Under the pieces are notes generated by a model. It had not been told where the DNA came from. It saw nothing but the letters and a program-made list of their open reading frames with translations, and made no database searches. This document shows, piece by piece, positions 53,128-61,396 of a stretch of 64,000 bases of DNA. Numbering within the stretch: position 1 is the first letter of the stretch; each line of letters starts with the position of its first letter. This stretch comes from JAJYKC01 sp035545735. Lineage in GTDB: Bacteria > Acidobacteriota > Terriglobia > Bryobacterales > Bryobacteraceae. The position numbers were made by a program, and so were the translations under genes. The DNA lies in assembly GCA_035545735.1 (NCBI GenBank), contig DASZXS010000041.1, positions 1 through 64,000 on the forward strand. Direction: 5' to 3'.

Positions 53128-54087
53128 CTAAGCAGGACTGGCGCCGGCCGCCGCCTGGCCGTGAAGAAATCTTGACCATCGCAGTTCGGCGTTCGGATCT
53201 GTCTCCCGGTGCGCGGCCTCGATCGCGAGGTCCGCCACCGCGCTGACAATCCAATCGAAACTTTCCTGGCCTACCGAATGAAGATCGGCATCCGGCGCCG
53301 GATTCAAGAAGTCGATCGCATACGGGACGCCGTCTTCTACCGCGAACTCCACGGTATTGAGGTCGTAGCCGAGAGCGCGGCAGAGCGTAATTGCGTCCTT
53401 CTCAACGCGCCGCAGCAGCTTTGGATCGGAAACCGGTGCATCCAGTACGTAGCGTTGATGATGCGGGCGTCGCGGGTCATACGGCATGATGCGCACTCGC
53501 TCCTGGCCCACCACGTAGCAGCGGAAGTATTCGCCGAAGTTGACCGCCGACTGCAGCGTCATGCAAAGGTCGCCGCTGCGGGCATAGGCTTCAAATAGTT
53601 CATCCGGAGAGCTCACTTGAGAGACATTCTTCCAGCCGCCGCCGCTGTGCGGCTTCAGGAACGCCGGGAAGCCGATATAGTCGAAAATCGCCCCCCAGTC
53701 CAGGGGATACGTCAGGTTGCGCATGGACTGCGCCGTTGTGCCCGGGGGATGGTCCTTATGCGGCAGGATCACGGTTTTTGGAACCGCAACCCCCAATTTT
53801 GAGGCGAGGGCGTAGTTGAAGAATTTATCGTCGGCGCTCCACCAGAACGGGTTGTTAATCACCACGGTCCCGTTGAGCGCCGCATTCTTCAGGTATGCGC
53901 GATAGAAAGCAATGTCGTGCGAGATGCGGTCGACGATTACGTCATAGCCGCTGGGCTTCGCCATTTTTACGCCGCCCAGCACAATGCTCTCCGCGTGCAC
54001 GCCGGCGCCCCGGCGCGCGTTGATCTCCTCCACCAGGGCGAACGGGAAGGTGTTTTCCATCCCGTAGATGATCCCAACCTTCTTCAT
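53128..54087 (-). CDS. ATP-grasp ligase (D-Ala-D-Ala ligase/RimK-like)
   Basis: 319 residues from the ATG at 54087 with a GGGGGG run just upstream. ATP-grasp hallmarks: FPAFLKPHSGGGWKNVSQV (ATP-binding lysine and glycine-rich loop) near residues 135-152, GEYFRCYVVGQERVRI, YDLNTVEFAVEDGVPYAIDF (Mg-binding Glu and the Asn of the DFLNP block). Forms an amide between a carboxylate and an amine through an acyl phosphate. It lies between the esterase and GCS2 genes with 17-bp gaps. Substrate unknown. Confidence 0.88.
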   Translation of the reverse strand: MKKVGIIYGMENTFPFALVEEINARRGAGVHAESIVLGGVKMAKPSGYDVIVDRISHDIAFYRAYLKNAALNGTVVINNPFWWSADDKFFNYALASKLGVAVPKTVILPHKDHPPGTTAQSMRNLTYPLDWGAIFDYIGFPAFLKPHSGGGWKNVSQVSSPDELFEAYARSGDLCMTLQSAVNFGEYFRCYVVGQERVRIMPYDPRRPHHQRYVLDAPVSDPKLLRRVEKDAITLCRALGYDLNTVEFAVEDGVPYAIDFLNPAPDADLHSVGQESFDWIVSAVADLAIEAAHRETDPNAELRWSRFLHGQAAAGASPA

Positions 54088-54104
54088 GATCCCCCCGTCG
54101 CTGC

Positions 54105-54815
54105 TCACAGGAATTTTACCGCCATCTGCCGCCACCAGGGCCAATCGTGGACCATCCCGTCGCCCCAGACGTCCAGATAATGCGGAATTCCCTTGCTGCG
54201 AAGAATTCCGCTGAACCACACGTTTTCGCCCCGGCAGATATCGTTTTCACCTGTCGCGAGCACAATCCCCATCGCCCGGTAACGGTCCAGGTACCAGCTA
54301 TCGCTCATATTCTTCACATAGTCCGGGGGATTGTTGAAGTAGCAATCGTCATCCCAATATCCGTCCAAAAATTGGTGAATATCGAATGCGCCGCTCATGC
54401 TGATCAAGCGCGCCACGCGGTCCGGATGCCGCAGCGCCAGATTTACCGCGTGATAACCGCCGAAGCTTGCCCCCGTTGCCGTCACCCAATCGGACCCGTT
54501 CTTCCACCGGATAAAAGGCAATATTTCATCCAGGAGATATTGTTCATATTGCAAATGCCGGGCGATCCGCCAGCGCGGAGGCACGCCCCTGTTGTACCAG
54601 CTCTCCTCGTCGACGCTATCCACGCAAAATAGCTGGATGTGACCGCCGCCGATTTTCCCGGCGAGCGCCTGCACCATGCCCTGGTCTTCATATTCGAAAA
54701 ACCGGCCGCGCGAGGTCGGAAACACCAGAACGGGAGCACCCGCGTGTCCGAACACCAGCAGTTCCATCTCCCGCCCCAGGCGTTCGCTATGCCACTTGTG
54801 ATACTCGCGCCGCAT
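54105..54815 (-). CDS. Esterase D/alpha-beta hydrolase family protein
   Basis: 236 residues with a strong AAGGAGGG ribosome site. The putative-esterase family: VLVFPTSRGRFFEYED, nucleophile elbow TGASFGGYHA (Ser), ATGENDICRGEN (Asp) and VHDWPWW (His). It may remove an acyl group from, or hydrolyse, the product of the ligases. It leads the five-gene ligase cluster and sits 9 bp downstream of the serine hydrolase gene, so the cluster may be longer. Confidence 0.9.
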   Translation of the reverse strand: MRREYHKWHSERLGREMELLVFGHAGAPVLVFPTSRGRFFEYEDQGMVQALAGKIGGGHIQLFCVDSVDEESWYNRGVPPRWRIARHLQYEQYLLDEILPFIRWKNGSDWVTATGASFGGYHAVNLALRHPDRVARLISMSGAFDIHQFLDGYWDDDCYFNNPPDYVKNMSDSWYLDRYRAMGIVLATGENDICRGENVWFSGILRSKGIPHYLDVWGDGMVHDWPWWRQMAVKFL

Positions 54816-54824
54816 TTTCCCTCC

Positions 54825-56030
54825 TTACGGCTCGCCGCCCAGGCGCGGAAAGACGTGCGCGAAGAGATAGTCTTCGATCTCCCGGTCGAGCGTCTGGGTG
54901 TTCGGCGCTTCCGCCGTGCTGTCCGTATTGAACGCGATCGCGTAGCCGCTTTGCCGGGCCGGATCCACAAAAATATGGCTAATGAACCCGCCTTGCTGCC
55001 CTCCGTGTCCCGCGTACAGGTGATCGTGGTCTTCGTGCAGGAAGAAGCTCAGCCCCACCCAGTCCGTTCCAGGGGACGGAGCGCCTTGCGACGGATCGGT
55101 CGATTTCAGCGGAAGCTGTCTGGTCCACATTTCGTCGAGCGAACTGCGCTTCAGCACCTGATCGTAGATCTCTTTGCGTGACGGACCGCCGGCGAGAAAG
55201 CTCAGGTACTTCACCATGTCCGCGATCGGCGAATTCAGCCCGCCGTTCGAGACCGTGATGCCGCTATCGAAATTAAACGGCGCCGGTGTTACCTTTCCAC
55301 CTTCGAGAAAATACCCTTGCGCGCGGTGCGGGAGCAGAAAGTAAGGAGACCGGTCAAAGTAGCTCGCGTGCATTTCGAGCGGCTTGAAAATGTTTTTGTC
55401 GATGTATACTTCGTAGTCATCGCCGCTGAGACGCTCGATAATCTGCCCCAGAAACACCACTCCGAGGTTCGAATAGCTGTGCCGTGTCCCCGGTGGAAAT
55501 AGAATCTCGGTGTAGGGCAGCATCGCTGCAACCTGGGTCCATTTCGTGGGCTCGAACGGAACCCAGGCTTGCCCGGCGTGGGAAGGTTGGTCCGGCCCCC
55601 ACGGCCAGGTAGGGCTCCGAAACCCCGCCGAATGCGACATGAGCTGCCGGATCGTCACGGCGTCAATTGCCCCGAATGGATCGTGAACGGCGCGTAGCTC
55701 CGGGACATACTTCACCACCGGATCGTCCAGTTTCAGCAGTCCACGATCCCTTAGCTGCATGATCGCGATGCCGGTAAAAGTTTTCGTGACGGAACCCCAA
55801 TGATAGGTAGTGTCCGCGCCGGCTTTCTGCCCTAGTTCGCGATTCGCGTAGCCAAAGTTTTCCTGGTCGATTACATGCTGCCGGGAAACCAGCGCGAAGC
55901 TCCCGCCGATGACGCCGTATTTTTCCAGCGATTCCCGGAATAGCGTTCGAAACGCGTCAAGGTCCGGACCGCCACCCGCCACGGCGGCGCCGCTGAATAG
56001 CGCCAGAGCTAAGGAGACCCGAAAGCGCAT
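54825..56030 (-). CDS. Exported serine hydrolase (class C beta-lactamase/PBP4* fold)
   Basis: 401 residues with signal peptide (VSLALALFSGAAVAGG). The beta-lactamase-related catalytic set: SVTK (SxxK) near residue 79, Tyr of HSYSN (YxN) near 186, and a HGG at the end in place of KTG. Acts on D-amino-acid peptides, esters or related substrates in the periplasm. It directly precedes the ligase operon, and exported hydrolysis of a made peptide would fit, but this is inference. Confidence 0.9.
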   Translation of the reverse strand: MRFRVSLALALFSGAAVAGGGPDLDAFRTLFRESLEKYGVIGGSFALVSRQHVIDQENFGYANRELGQKAGADTTYHWGSVTKTFTGIAIMQLRDRGLLKLDDPVVKYVPELRAVHDPFGAIDAVTIRQLMSHSAGFRSPTWPWGPDQPSHAGQAWVPFEPTKWTQVAAMLPYTEILFPPGTRHSYSNLGVVFLGQIIERLSGDDYEVYIDKNIFKPLEMHASYFDRSPYFLLPHRAQGYFLEGGKVTPAPFNFDSGITVSNGGLNSPIADMVKYLSFLAGGPSRKEIYDQVLKRSSLDEMWTRQLPLKSTDPSQGAPSPGTDWVGLSFFLHEDHDHLYAGHGGQQGGFISHIFVDPARQSGYAIAFNTDSTAEAPNTQTLDREIEDYLFAHVFPRLGGEP

Positions 56031-56052
56031 CTCCTCATCTTAGGCGGATTAT

Positions 56053-56568
56053 CTATCGTTCGTCGGCTGAAGGGCCGTAGATGGCCGGAACCAGGGCGCC
56101 CGTCAGGCGGAGATAAACGGTCAACTGCCCGCGATGATGGGCCAGATGATTCAACACAGAGTCCCGGATCATGATGTGGCGCGCCTGCTCGGCGGCTACG
56201 CTCCCGTTAACCAGCAATCTCCACGGCTTCATCAGGTGTTCGTCGGTCGCGCCTTTGAGCGCGCGGCGCGCACCGGCCAGCGAATCTTCCAGGGATTCAA
56301 GAAGGGCCGCCGTGCTCGCCGCTTCTTGCGGCCGGAATTTCTGAGATTCCGGAGCGCCGAGATCCAGCTCGTCGAGGCTAATCATCAAGTCAATCCAGGA
56401 CGGCATGTGAGCGACTAGCGCCGCCAGGTAGCCCAGCCGCATGGACTTTTCATGAGGCTTCCAATCGTTCCGGCCCTCGGGTACGCGCTCCAGAGTGCGC
56501 CGCGTCGCTGCCGCGTCCCGCTCCAGGTCCGCGAGAAATACATCCGCCAGCTTCCGTTGTTGTTCCAT
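56053..56568 (-). CDS. DinB-family (YfiT-like) protein
   Basis: 171 residues from the ATG at 56568. Four-helix DinB fold; the metal-ligand His residues are HMPSWIDLM, HIMIRDSVLNHLAHHRGQL (three His). Such proteins include thiol transferases (bacillithiol, mycothiol, glutathione S-transferase-like) and stress genes. The start codon lies in CCATGG, so the ATG of the divergent strand overlaps it. Directly upstream of the serine hydrolase (22 bp), and likely controlled by the WYL regulator. Confidence 0.9.
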   Translation of the reverse strand: MEQQRKLADVFLADLERDAAATRRTLERVPEGRNDWKPHEKSMRLGYLAALVAHMPSWIDLMISLDELDLGAPESQKFRPQEAASTAALLESLEDSLAGARRALKGATDEHLMKPWRLLVNGSVAAEQARHIMIRDSVLNHLAHHRGQLTVYLRLTGALVPAIYGPSADER

Positions 56569-56586
56569 GGCCAACGATAACAAGCA

Positions 56587-56609
56587 TTGCGGACAGTTTC
56601 TGTCCTCAA
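56587..56609. promoter_or_regulatory. Operator-like dyad between dinB-family and WYL genes
   Basis: GGACAG-TTT-CTGTCC is a perfect 6-bp dyad (56591-56605), extended outward by TTG at 56587-56589 and CAA at 56607-56609. It lies 19 bp from the DinB ATG and 20 bp from the WYL GTG, the position of a shared divergent operator. Confidence 0.65.
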
Positions 56610-56629
56610 CAAATGGCAGACTGGAGATT

Positions 56630-57622
56630 GTGCTCGAAACCTCCGCCCGCCTTCTCCGGCTCCTGTCTTGCTTCCAAGCCAGGCGCTATTGGGCCGGCGC
56701 CGAGCTCGCCACCCAACTGGAAATAACCCCGCGGACTCTCCGGCGGGACGTGGACCGGCTGCGGGTTCTCGGGTACCCGGTGGACTCCACGCCGGGCCCG
56801 GCGGGCGGCTATCAGCTCCGCGCCGGCGCCACCCTGCCGCCGCTGCTGCTGGACGATGACGAGGCCGTCGCGGTAGCCGTCGGACTCGCTACCGCGGCTC
56901 AGGGAGGCGTTTCGGGCCTGGAGGAAATCTCCGTGCGCGCACTCGCAAAAGTGGAACAGGTCCTGCCTCTCCGCCTGCGCCGCCGCGTAAGAGCCTTGCA
57001 CTCCTTCATCGTTCCACTCTCAATCCCGGGTCCCACCGTAGAAGCCTCCACGCTCTCGGCCATTGCCGGAGCGTGCCGCGATTCCGAAACGCTCCGGTTT
57101 ACCTACCACGGGCGCGACGCCGCCGCCAGCGCGCGTGAGGTTGAGCCGCACTGGCTGGTTCACACCGGCCACCGCTGGTATCTGGTCGCCTGGGACCGGG
57201 GACGAGAGGACTGGCGCACCTTTCGCGCCGATCGTATCGACGGCTGTCCGGCCGCCGGTCTCCGTTTTACTCCCCGAAAGCCGCCTGACAACGACCTGGC
57301 GGCCTACGTCTCCCGCAGCCTCGCCTATGCGCCCTATCCCTATCGGGCGCGTGTTCTCCTGCATGCTCCTCTTGAAACGATGACCGGACGGATTCCGCCG
57401 TCTGCCGGAACGCTCGCCCGGGCGGGCGCAAAAAGGTGCACGCTCGATCTGGGCGCGAAATCGCTCGATAGGATCGCGGTGTATTTGGCGCTTGCCGGTG
57501 TGGATTTCGAAGTGCAAGACCCACCGGAACTGCGCGAGCATATGCGCGTGCTGGCGAGTCGCTTTACCCGTGCGGCTAAAGGCGGAACAGCGCCCGGAGC
57601 TTCTTCGTCTGCACGCGGCTGA
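56630..57622 (+). CDS. YafY-type WYL-domain transcriptional regulator
   Basis: 330 residues from GTG 56630 with GGAG just upstream. An in-frame ATG at 56567 would place the operator inside the gene. The N-terminal winged helix (LLRLLSCFQARRYWAGAELA) is at residues 6-25, then ITPRTLRRDVDRLR. The WYL domain has RFTYHGRDAA and HTGHRWYLVAWDRGREDWRT (the W-Y-L core) followed by RADRI. WYL domains bind nucleic acid or nucleotide-like ligands. Likely a repressor of the divergent DinB gene. The last 47 bp overlap the LytTR gene tail to tail. Confidence 0.9.
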   Translation: MLETSARLLRLLSCFQARRYWAGAELATQLEITPRTLRRDVDRLRVLGYPVDSTPGPAGGYQLRAGATLPPLLLDDDEAVAVAVGLATAAQGGVSGLEEISVRALAKVEQVLPLRLRRRVRALHSFIVPLSIPGPTVEASTLSAIAGACRDSETLRFTYHGRDAAASAREVEPHWLVHTGHRWYLVAWDRGREDWRTFRADRIDGCPAAGLRFTPRKPPDNDLAAYVSRSLAYAPYPYRARVLLHAPLETMTGRIPPSAGTLARAGAKRCTLDLGAKSLDRIAVYLALAGVDFEVQDPPELREHMRVLASRFTRAAKGGTAPGASSSARG

Positions 57623-58358
57623 CCGGGATCTCGGTCTGCTTGCGGTCGTCCATGCGAATCTGGAAGCTCGATTTGAACCAGGGAATCACTTCGCGGATTC
57701 GATTGATATTCACCAGGAACGACCGGTGAACGCGCCAGAACGCATCGGGATCGAGGCTCGATTGCAGCTCTTCAATGGTGCGATAATTCGATTCGCCTTC
57801 GACCGCGGTGGTCACCACCGTGATCAGACCGTCCTCAATAGTGGCGTAAACCATCTCCTGTGCATCGACGATCAGATTCTTGCCTCCGCTCTTCACCAGG
57901 AGTTTGGTGCGCTGCGATTTGTTTCTGGGCGCGGGCGGCGCTTCGACCGGGGCCGCGGTCCGCGCTTTTTCGGCAATGGCCCGGCGGGCGCGCTCGATGG
58001 TGACAGCCAAACGCTCCTTCTCCACTGGCTTGAGCAGGTAATCCATCGCTTCCAAACGGAACGCTTCGATGGCGTATTGATCGTAGGCTGTTGCCAGGAT
58101 GAAATGCGGAAGGGGAAGGTCCTCCTGGCGGATTTTCTGAATGACGCCCAGGCCGTCGAGGCCCGGCATCTGGACATCGAGGAACACCAAGTCGGGCTCC
58201 AGGTCGCGGATTAACTTCACCGCTTCCACGCCGTTGCTGCCCGACGCCAGAAGTTCGATTTCCGGGAACTCTTTTAAGAGGAAGGAGAGCTCGTCTCGCG
58301 CCAGTGGCTCATCGTCCACTAGAATCGCCGCGATGGTGCTCGTCGCGCGAATCGACAT
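57576..58358 (-). CDS. LytTR-family response regulator
   Basis: 260 residues. The receiver domain has DDEPLARDEL near residue 15, the phospho-acceptor Asp in DLVFLDVQMPG and the Lys in DYLLKPVEKE. A Pro/Ala linker at about 135-150 leads to a LytTR DNA-binding domain (LLVKSGGKNLIVDAQEMVYAT; FWRVHRSFLVNINRI). No histidine kinase adjoins, so its kinase is elsewhere. A -10 box TATACT lies 8 nt upstream of the ATG, so the mRNA may be leaderless. Confidence 0.95.
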   Translation of the reverse strand: MSIRATSTIAAILVDDEPLARDELSFLLKEFPEIELLASGSNGVEAVKLIRDLEPDLVFLDVQMPGLDGLGVIQKIRQEDLPLPHFILATAYDQYAIEAFRLEAMDYLLKPVEKERLAVTIERARRAIAEKARTAAPVEAPPAPRNKSQRTKLLVKSGGKNLIVDAQEMVYATIEDGLITVVTTAVEGESNYRTIEELQSSLDPDAFWRVHRSFLVNINRIREVIPWFKSSFQIRMDDRKQTEIPVSRVQTKKLRALFRL

Positions 58359-58366
58359 GAAATGTT

Positions 58367-58372
58367 AGTATA
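58367..58372 (-). promoter_or_regulatory. -10 box, predicted leaderless start of the LytTR gene
   Basis: On the minus strand TATACT is followed by AACATTTC (8 nt) and the ATG at 58358. Same spacing as at 12331 and 36921. Confidence 0.55.
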
Positions 58373-58436
58373 GCTTAATGCAGGCCTCGGCCTGCTGTCT
58401 TTCCGCTAAGAATACTCATAAGGAGACCTGCAGGTT

Positions 58437-59756
58437 TTGCCCACCTCGGAGAACGTCCGCATTGCCCCCGCGGACGGGAAGTTAGGGATACTGATTCCCG
58501 GTATCGGTGCTGTCAGCACCACCTTTATGGCCGGCGTCGAAGCGGTAAAACGCGGCGCTGGTTTGCCTGTCGGATCGTTGACCCAAATGGCCACCATCCG
58601 GCTGGGAAAGCGGACGGACAACCGCACCCCGCGGATCAAGGATTTTGTTCCGCTCGCCGGCTTGGACGATCTCGTCTTCGGCGGATGGGATATCTATCCC
58701 GACACGGCCTACCAGGCGGCGTCCAAGGCAAAAGTGCTCGAAGCGTCCCTGCTCGAAAAGATCAAAGATCCACTGGACGCAATCCATCCGATGAAGGCGG
58801 TTTTCGATCCCGACTATATCCGCCGCATCAACGGGCCGCACGTCAAGGAAGGCCGCAGCAAGATGGAAAAGGCCGAGATGCTGATGGAGGACATCAGGAA
58901 TTTCCGCCAGAGCACCGGAGCTTCCCGTCTGGTTATGATTTGGTGCGGTTCCACCGAGGTCTTTCATCGCCCTTCCGCGGTGCACGCGACGTTGAAGAAT
59001 TTTGAGGCCGGTCTCGAGAAGAACGATCCCGAAATTGCCCCGAGCCAGATCTATGCATACGCCGCGCTGAAGTCCGGAGTCCCCTATGCGAATGGCGCGC
59101 CGAACCTCACTACCGATACTCCGGCGCTGTTGGATCTCGCGCGGGACCGCCAGATCCCAATCTGTGGGAAAGACTTCAAAACCGGCCAGACCTTCATGAA
59201 GACCCTGCTCTCCCCGGGCTTCAAGGCCCGAATGCTCGGCGTGAGCGGCTGGTTTTCCACCAACATCCTGGGAAACCGGGACGGGGAAGTTTTGGAAGAT
59301 CCGGGCTCCTTTAAATCCAAGGAAGAGACCAAGCTCTCGGTTCTCGACCAGATTCTTCAACCACATCTCTATCCCGATCTATACAAGGATCTGTATCACG
59401 CGGTTCGTATCAACTATTACCCGCCGCGGGGCGACGCCAAAGAAGGCTGGGACAACATCGATATCTTCGGGTGGCTTGGCTATCCGATGCAGATCAAGGT
59501 GAATTTCCTCTGCCGCGATTCGATTCTGGCAGCGCCGCTGGTGCTGGACCTGGTTTTGTTTCTGGATCTGGCGCAGCGCGCCGGCATGAAGGGGATTCAG
59601 GAATGGCTGTCGTTCTATTTCAAAGCGCCCATGACCGCTCCCGGCCTTTATCCGGAACACGACATTTTCATCCAACTCATGAAACTGAAGAATACTCTTC
59701 GCTGGATGCGCGGCGAGGATATGATTACACATCTTGGCCTCGAATACTACGACTAA
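58437..59756 (+). CDS. ino1: Inositol-3-phosphate synthase (myo-inositol-1-phosphate synthase)
   Basis: 439 residues from TTG 58437; AAGGAGA lies 11 nt upstream. Converts glucose 6-phosphate to inositol phosphate with NAD+. Visible family blocks: GILIPGIGAVSTTFMAGVEA (NAD-binding), FGGWDIYPDTAY, IWCGSTEV, SQIYAYAALKSGVPYANGAPNL and ICGKDFKTGQTFMKTLL. A short C-terminal tail. Bacterial forms supply inositol for glycolipids or thiols. The SDR epimerase gene follows after 55 bp. Confidence 0.95.
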   Translation: MPTSENVRIAPADGKLGILIPGIGAVSTTFMAGVEAVKRGAGLPVGSLTQMATIRLGKRTDNRTPRIKDFVPLAGLDDLVFGGWDIYPDTAYQAASKAKVLEASLLEKIKDPLDAIHPMKAVFDPDYIRRINGPHVKEGRSKMEKAEMLMEDIRNFRQSTGASRLVMIWCGSTEVFHRPSAVHATLKNFEAGLEKNDPEIAPSQIYAYAALKSGVPYANGAPNLTTDTPALLDLARDRQIPICGKDFKTGQTFMKTLLSPGFKARMLGVSGWFSTNILGNRDGEVLEDPGSFKSKEETKLSVLDQILQPHLYPDLYKDLYHAVRINYYPPRGDAKEGWDNIDIFGWLGYPMQIKVNFLCRDSILAAPLVLDLVLFLDLAQRAGMKGIQEWLSFYFKAPMTAPGLYPEHDIFIQLMKLKNTLRWMRGEDMITHLGLEYYD

Positions 59757-59811
59757 ACATGGAGCGAACGGCTTCCGGTCAAGCGTGGAAGCTTAAAAAA
59801 CGAACATCGTC

Positions 59812-60813
59812 ATGAAAATTCTGGTCATTGGCGGGACCTCGTTTATCGGCCGCGCCTTAGTGCCAAACCTTGTGAAAGCGGGCCACGACGTGTGGATCAT
59901 GCACCGCCGTACCCGGCACGACTTCGGCAAGAAGATCGGGAATCTCATTGCAGACCGCAATGATCCGCTCGCGGTGAGGGATGCTATCGGCTCTCACAAA
60001 TTCGAAGCCGTCTTTGACAACGTCTACGATTGGGAGCGTGGAACCACGGCGGCCCAAGTGGAGGGAACCGCCCGGGCGGTGGCGAGCGACCGGCTGCAGC
60101 GCTACATTTTCATGTCCAGCGTGGCCGCTTATGGCGATGGGTTAAACCATCACGAAGGCGACGCCCTGGCCCCCGACGATCACGCCGAGCTGTATGTGCG
60201 GAACAAAGCGACCACCGAGCGCATGCTCTTCCGCATGCACCAGCGCAATGGCTTTCCGGTGGTCACGCTCCGGCCGCCCTTCGTTTACGGGAAAGGCAAT
60301 CCATTCTATCGGGAAGCATTCTTCTGGGACCGTCTGCGCAGCGGGCGCTCCCTGATACTTCCCGGCGACGGACGCCGTCTGATGCAGTTTGTGAACGTCC
60401 GGGATCTTGTCTCGATCTGCGAGCGCGTCATCGACGCTCCCGATACGGCCGGGCACGCGTTCAACATCGCGAACCCGCGCCCCCTGACCCAGCTTGAGGC
60501 TATTGAAGCGTTCGCCCGCGCCTGTAATCGCGAGCCGAATATCGTCCGCATTCCGCGCGACCGCATTCTCCGCGCCGGCGGGCACCCCATGGGTCCGCGG
60601 CTCTACTTCGGCAACTATTTCGACATTCCGGCGATTACGATCGTCGTGAATAAGGCGCAGCGAGTGCTCAAGTTCAAACCTGTTGACTTCGGCGAAGGGC
60701 TGAAGGAAACGTACCGCTGGTACCTTCGCAACAATACGTTTCCCAAGCCGGATTACGCCTTCGAAGACGATCTGCTCGCCTCGGCGCCGGCCTACGTAGT
60801 GGAAGAGTTTTAA
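59812..60813 (+). CDS. NAD-dependent epimerase/dehydratase (SDR)
   Basis: 333 residues of extended SDR type: MKILVIGGTSFIGRAL (cofactor loop) at residues 1-16, YIFMSSVAAYG (Ser), the YVRNKATTE segment (YxxxK-like, with N in place of x), LRPPFVYGKGNPFYREAFF. Part of the ino1 unit, so it may act on a nucleotide sugar or an inositol derivative. The long C-terminal domain ends in a VNKAQRVLKFKPVDFGEG signature that is typical of UDP-sugar epimerases and mRNA-binding CSP41-like proteins. Confidence 0.88.
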   Translation: MKILVIGGTSFIGRALVPNLVKAGHDVWIMHRRTRHDFGKKIGNLIADRNDPLAVRDAIGSHKFEAVFDNVYDWERGTTAAQVEGTARAVASDRLQRYIFMSSVAAYGDGLNHHEGDALAPDDHAELYVRNKATTERMLFRMHQRNGFPVVTLRPPFVYGKGNPFYREAFFWDRLRSGRSLILPGDGRRLMQFVNVRDLVSICERVIDAPDTAGHAFNIANPRPLTQLEAIEAFARACNREPNIVRIPRDRILRAGGHPMGPRLYFGNYFDIPAITIVVNKAQRVLKFKPVDFGEGLKETYRWYLRNNTFPKPDYAFEDDLLASAPAYVVEEF

Positions 60814-60817
60814 TCTC

Positions 60818-61342
60818 TTAGCGCACTTCGAAGTCGGCCCTGCACCCGCGGTCTACCCAAATGGAGTCGCGTGTCTTGCCCCAACTGTAGCCCCTCGTGC
60901 AAGGCGATTCGCTGCGCTGCCTCAGCAGGCGAACGCGCCCCACGCCCCCGGGAATACCGCAAAAATGCCGGCGCATATCGTCCGAAGAGCAGCTAATGAT
61001 GGTCGGTCCCTGACCGGGTCTGTATCCAGGTCCGGGTCCAGGTCCGGGTCCAGGTCCAGGCCCTCGATCGGCCACTTCGAACTCGGCACGGCATCCACGG
61101 TCGACCCATACTCCGCCCCGGTCCCATCCCCATGTTCTCCCTTGAACGCATGGCGACTCGCTGAATTGCCGGACAAGCCGCGCGCCCCGTCCGACGTTGG
61201 CCGGGCAGTATTGCCGGCGTCCGTCGTCGGATGAGCACCTCATCGTGTAGGCAGCGGATGCCGGCTGTGGCGCCGCCAGGTAAGCCAGACCGGCGCTCAA
61301 GGAAATCAACCCAAGAGTGTACAACAGTGTTTTATGAGACAT
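60818..61342 (-). CDS. Exported protein with two DUF3011 domains
   Basis: 174 residues with a signal peptide (LGLISLSAGLAYLAAP). Two DUF3011 repeats (RCSSDDGRRQYC; ISCSSDDMRRHFC), each with a conserved Cys pair and a WVDRGCRAEFEV-type end, joined by a Gly-Pro linker of about six GP pairs. The family is exported and of unknown function, with Cys pairs that suggest disulphides. No enzyme motif. Convergent with the epimerase gene, 4 bp apart. Confidence 0.9.
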   Translation of the reverse strand: MSHKTLLYTLGLISLSAGLAYLAAPQPASAAYTMRCSSDDGRRQYCPANVGRGARLVRQFSESPCVQGRTWGWDRGGVWVDRGCRAEFEVADRGPGPGPGPGPGPGYRPGQGPTIISCSSDDMRRHFCGIPGGVGRVRLLRQRSESPCTRGYSWGKTRDSIWVDRGCRADFEVR

Positions 61343-61396
61343 TCTAAGAAATAGTTCCCCCGCCGACGTACTTTACCATGTTCCGGAGAGTGTCAA

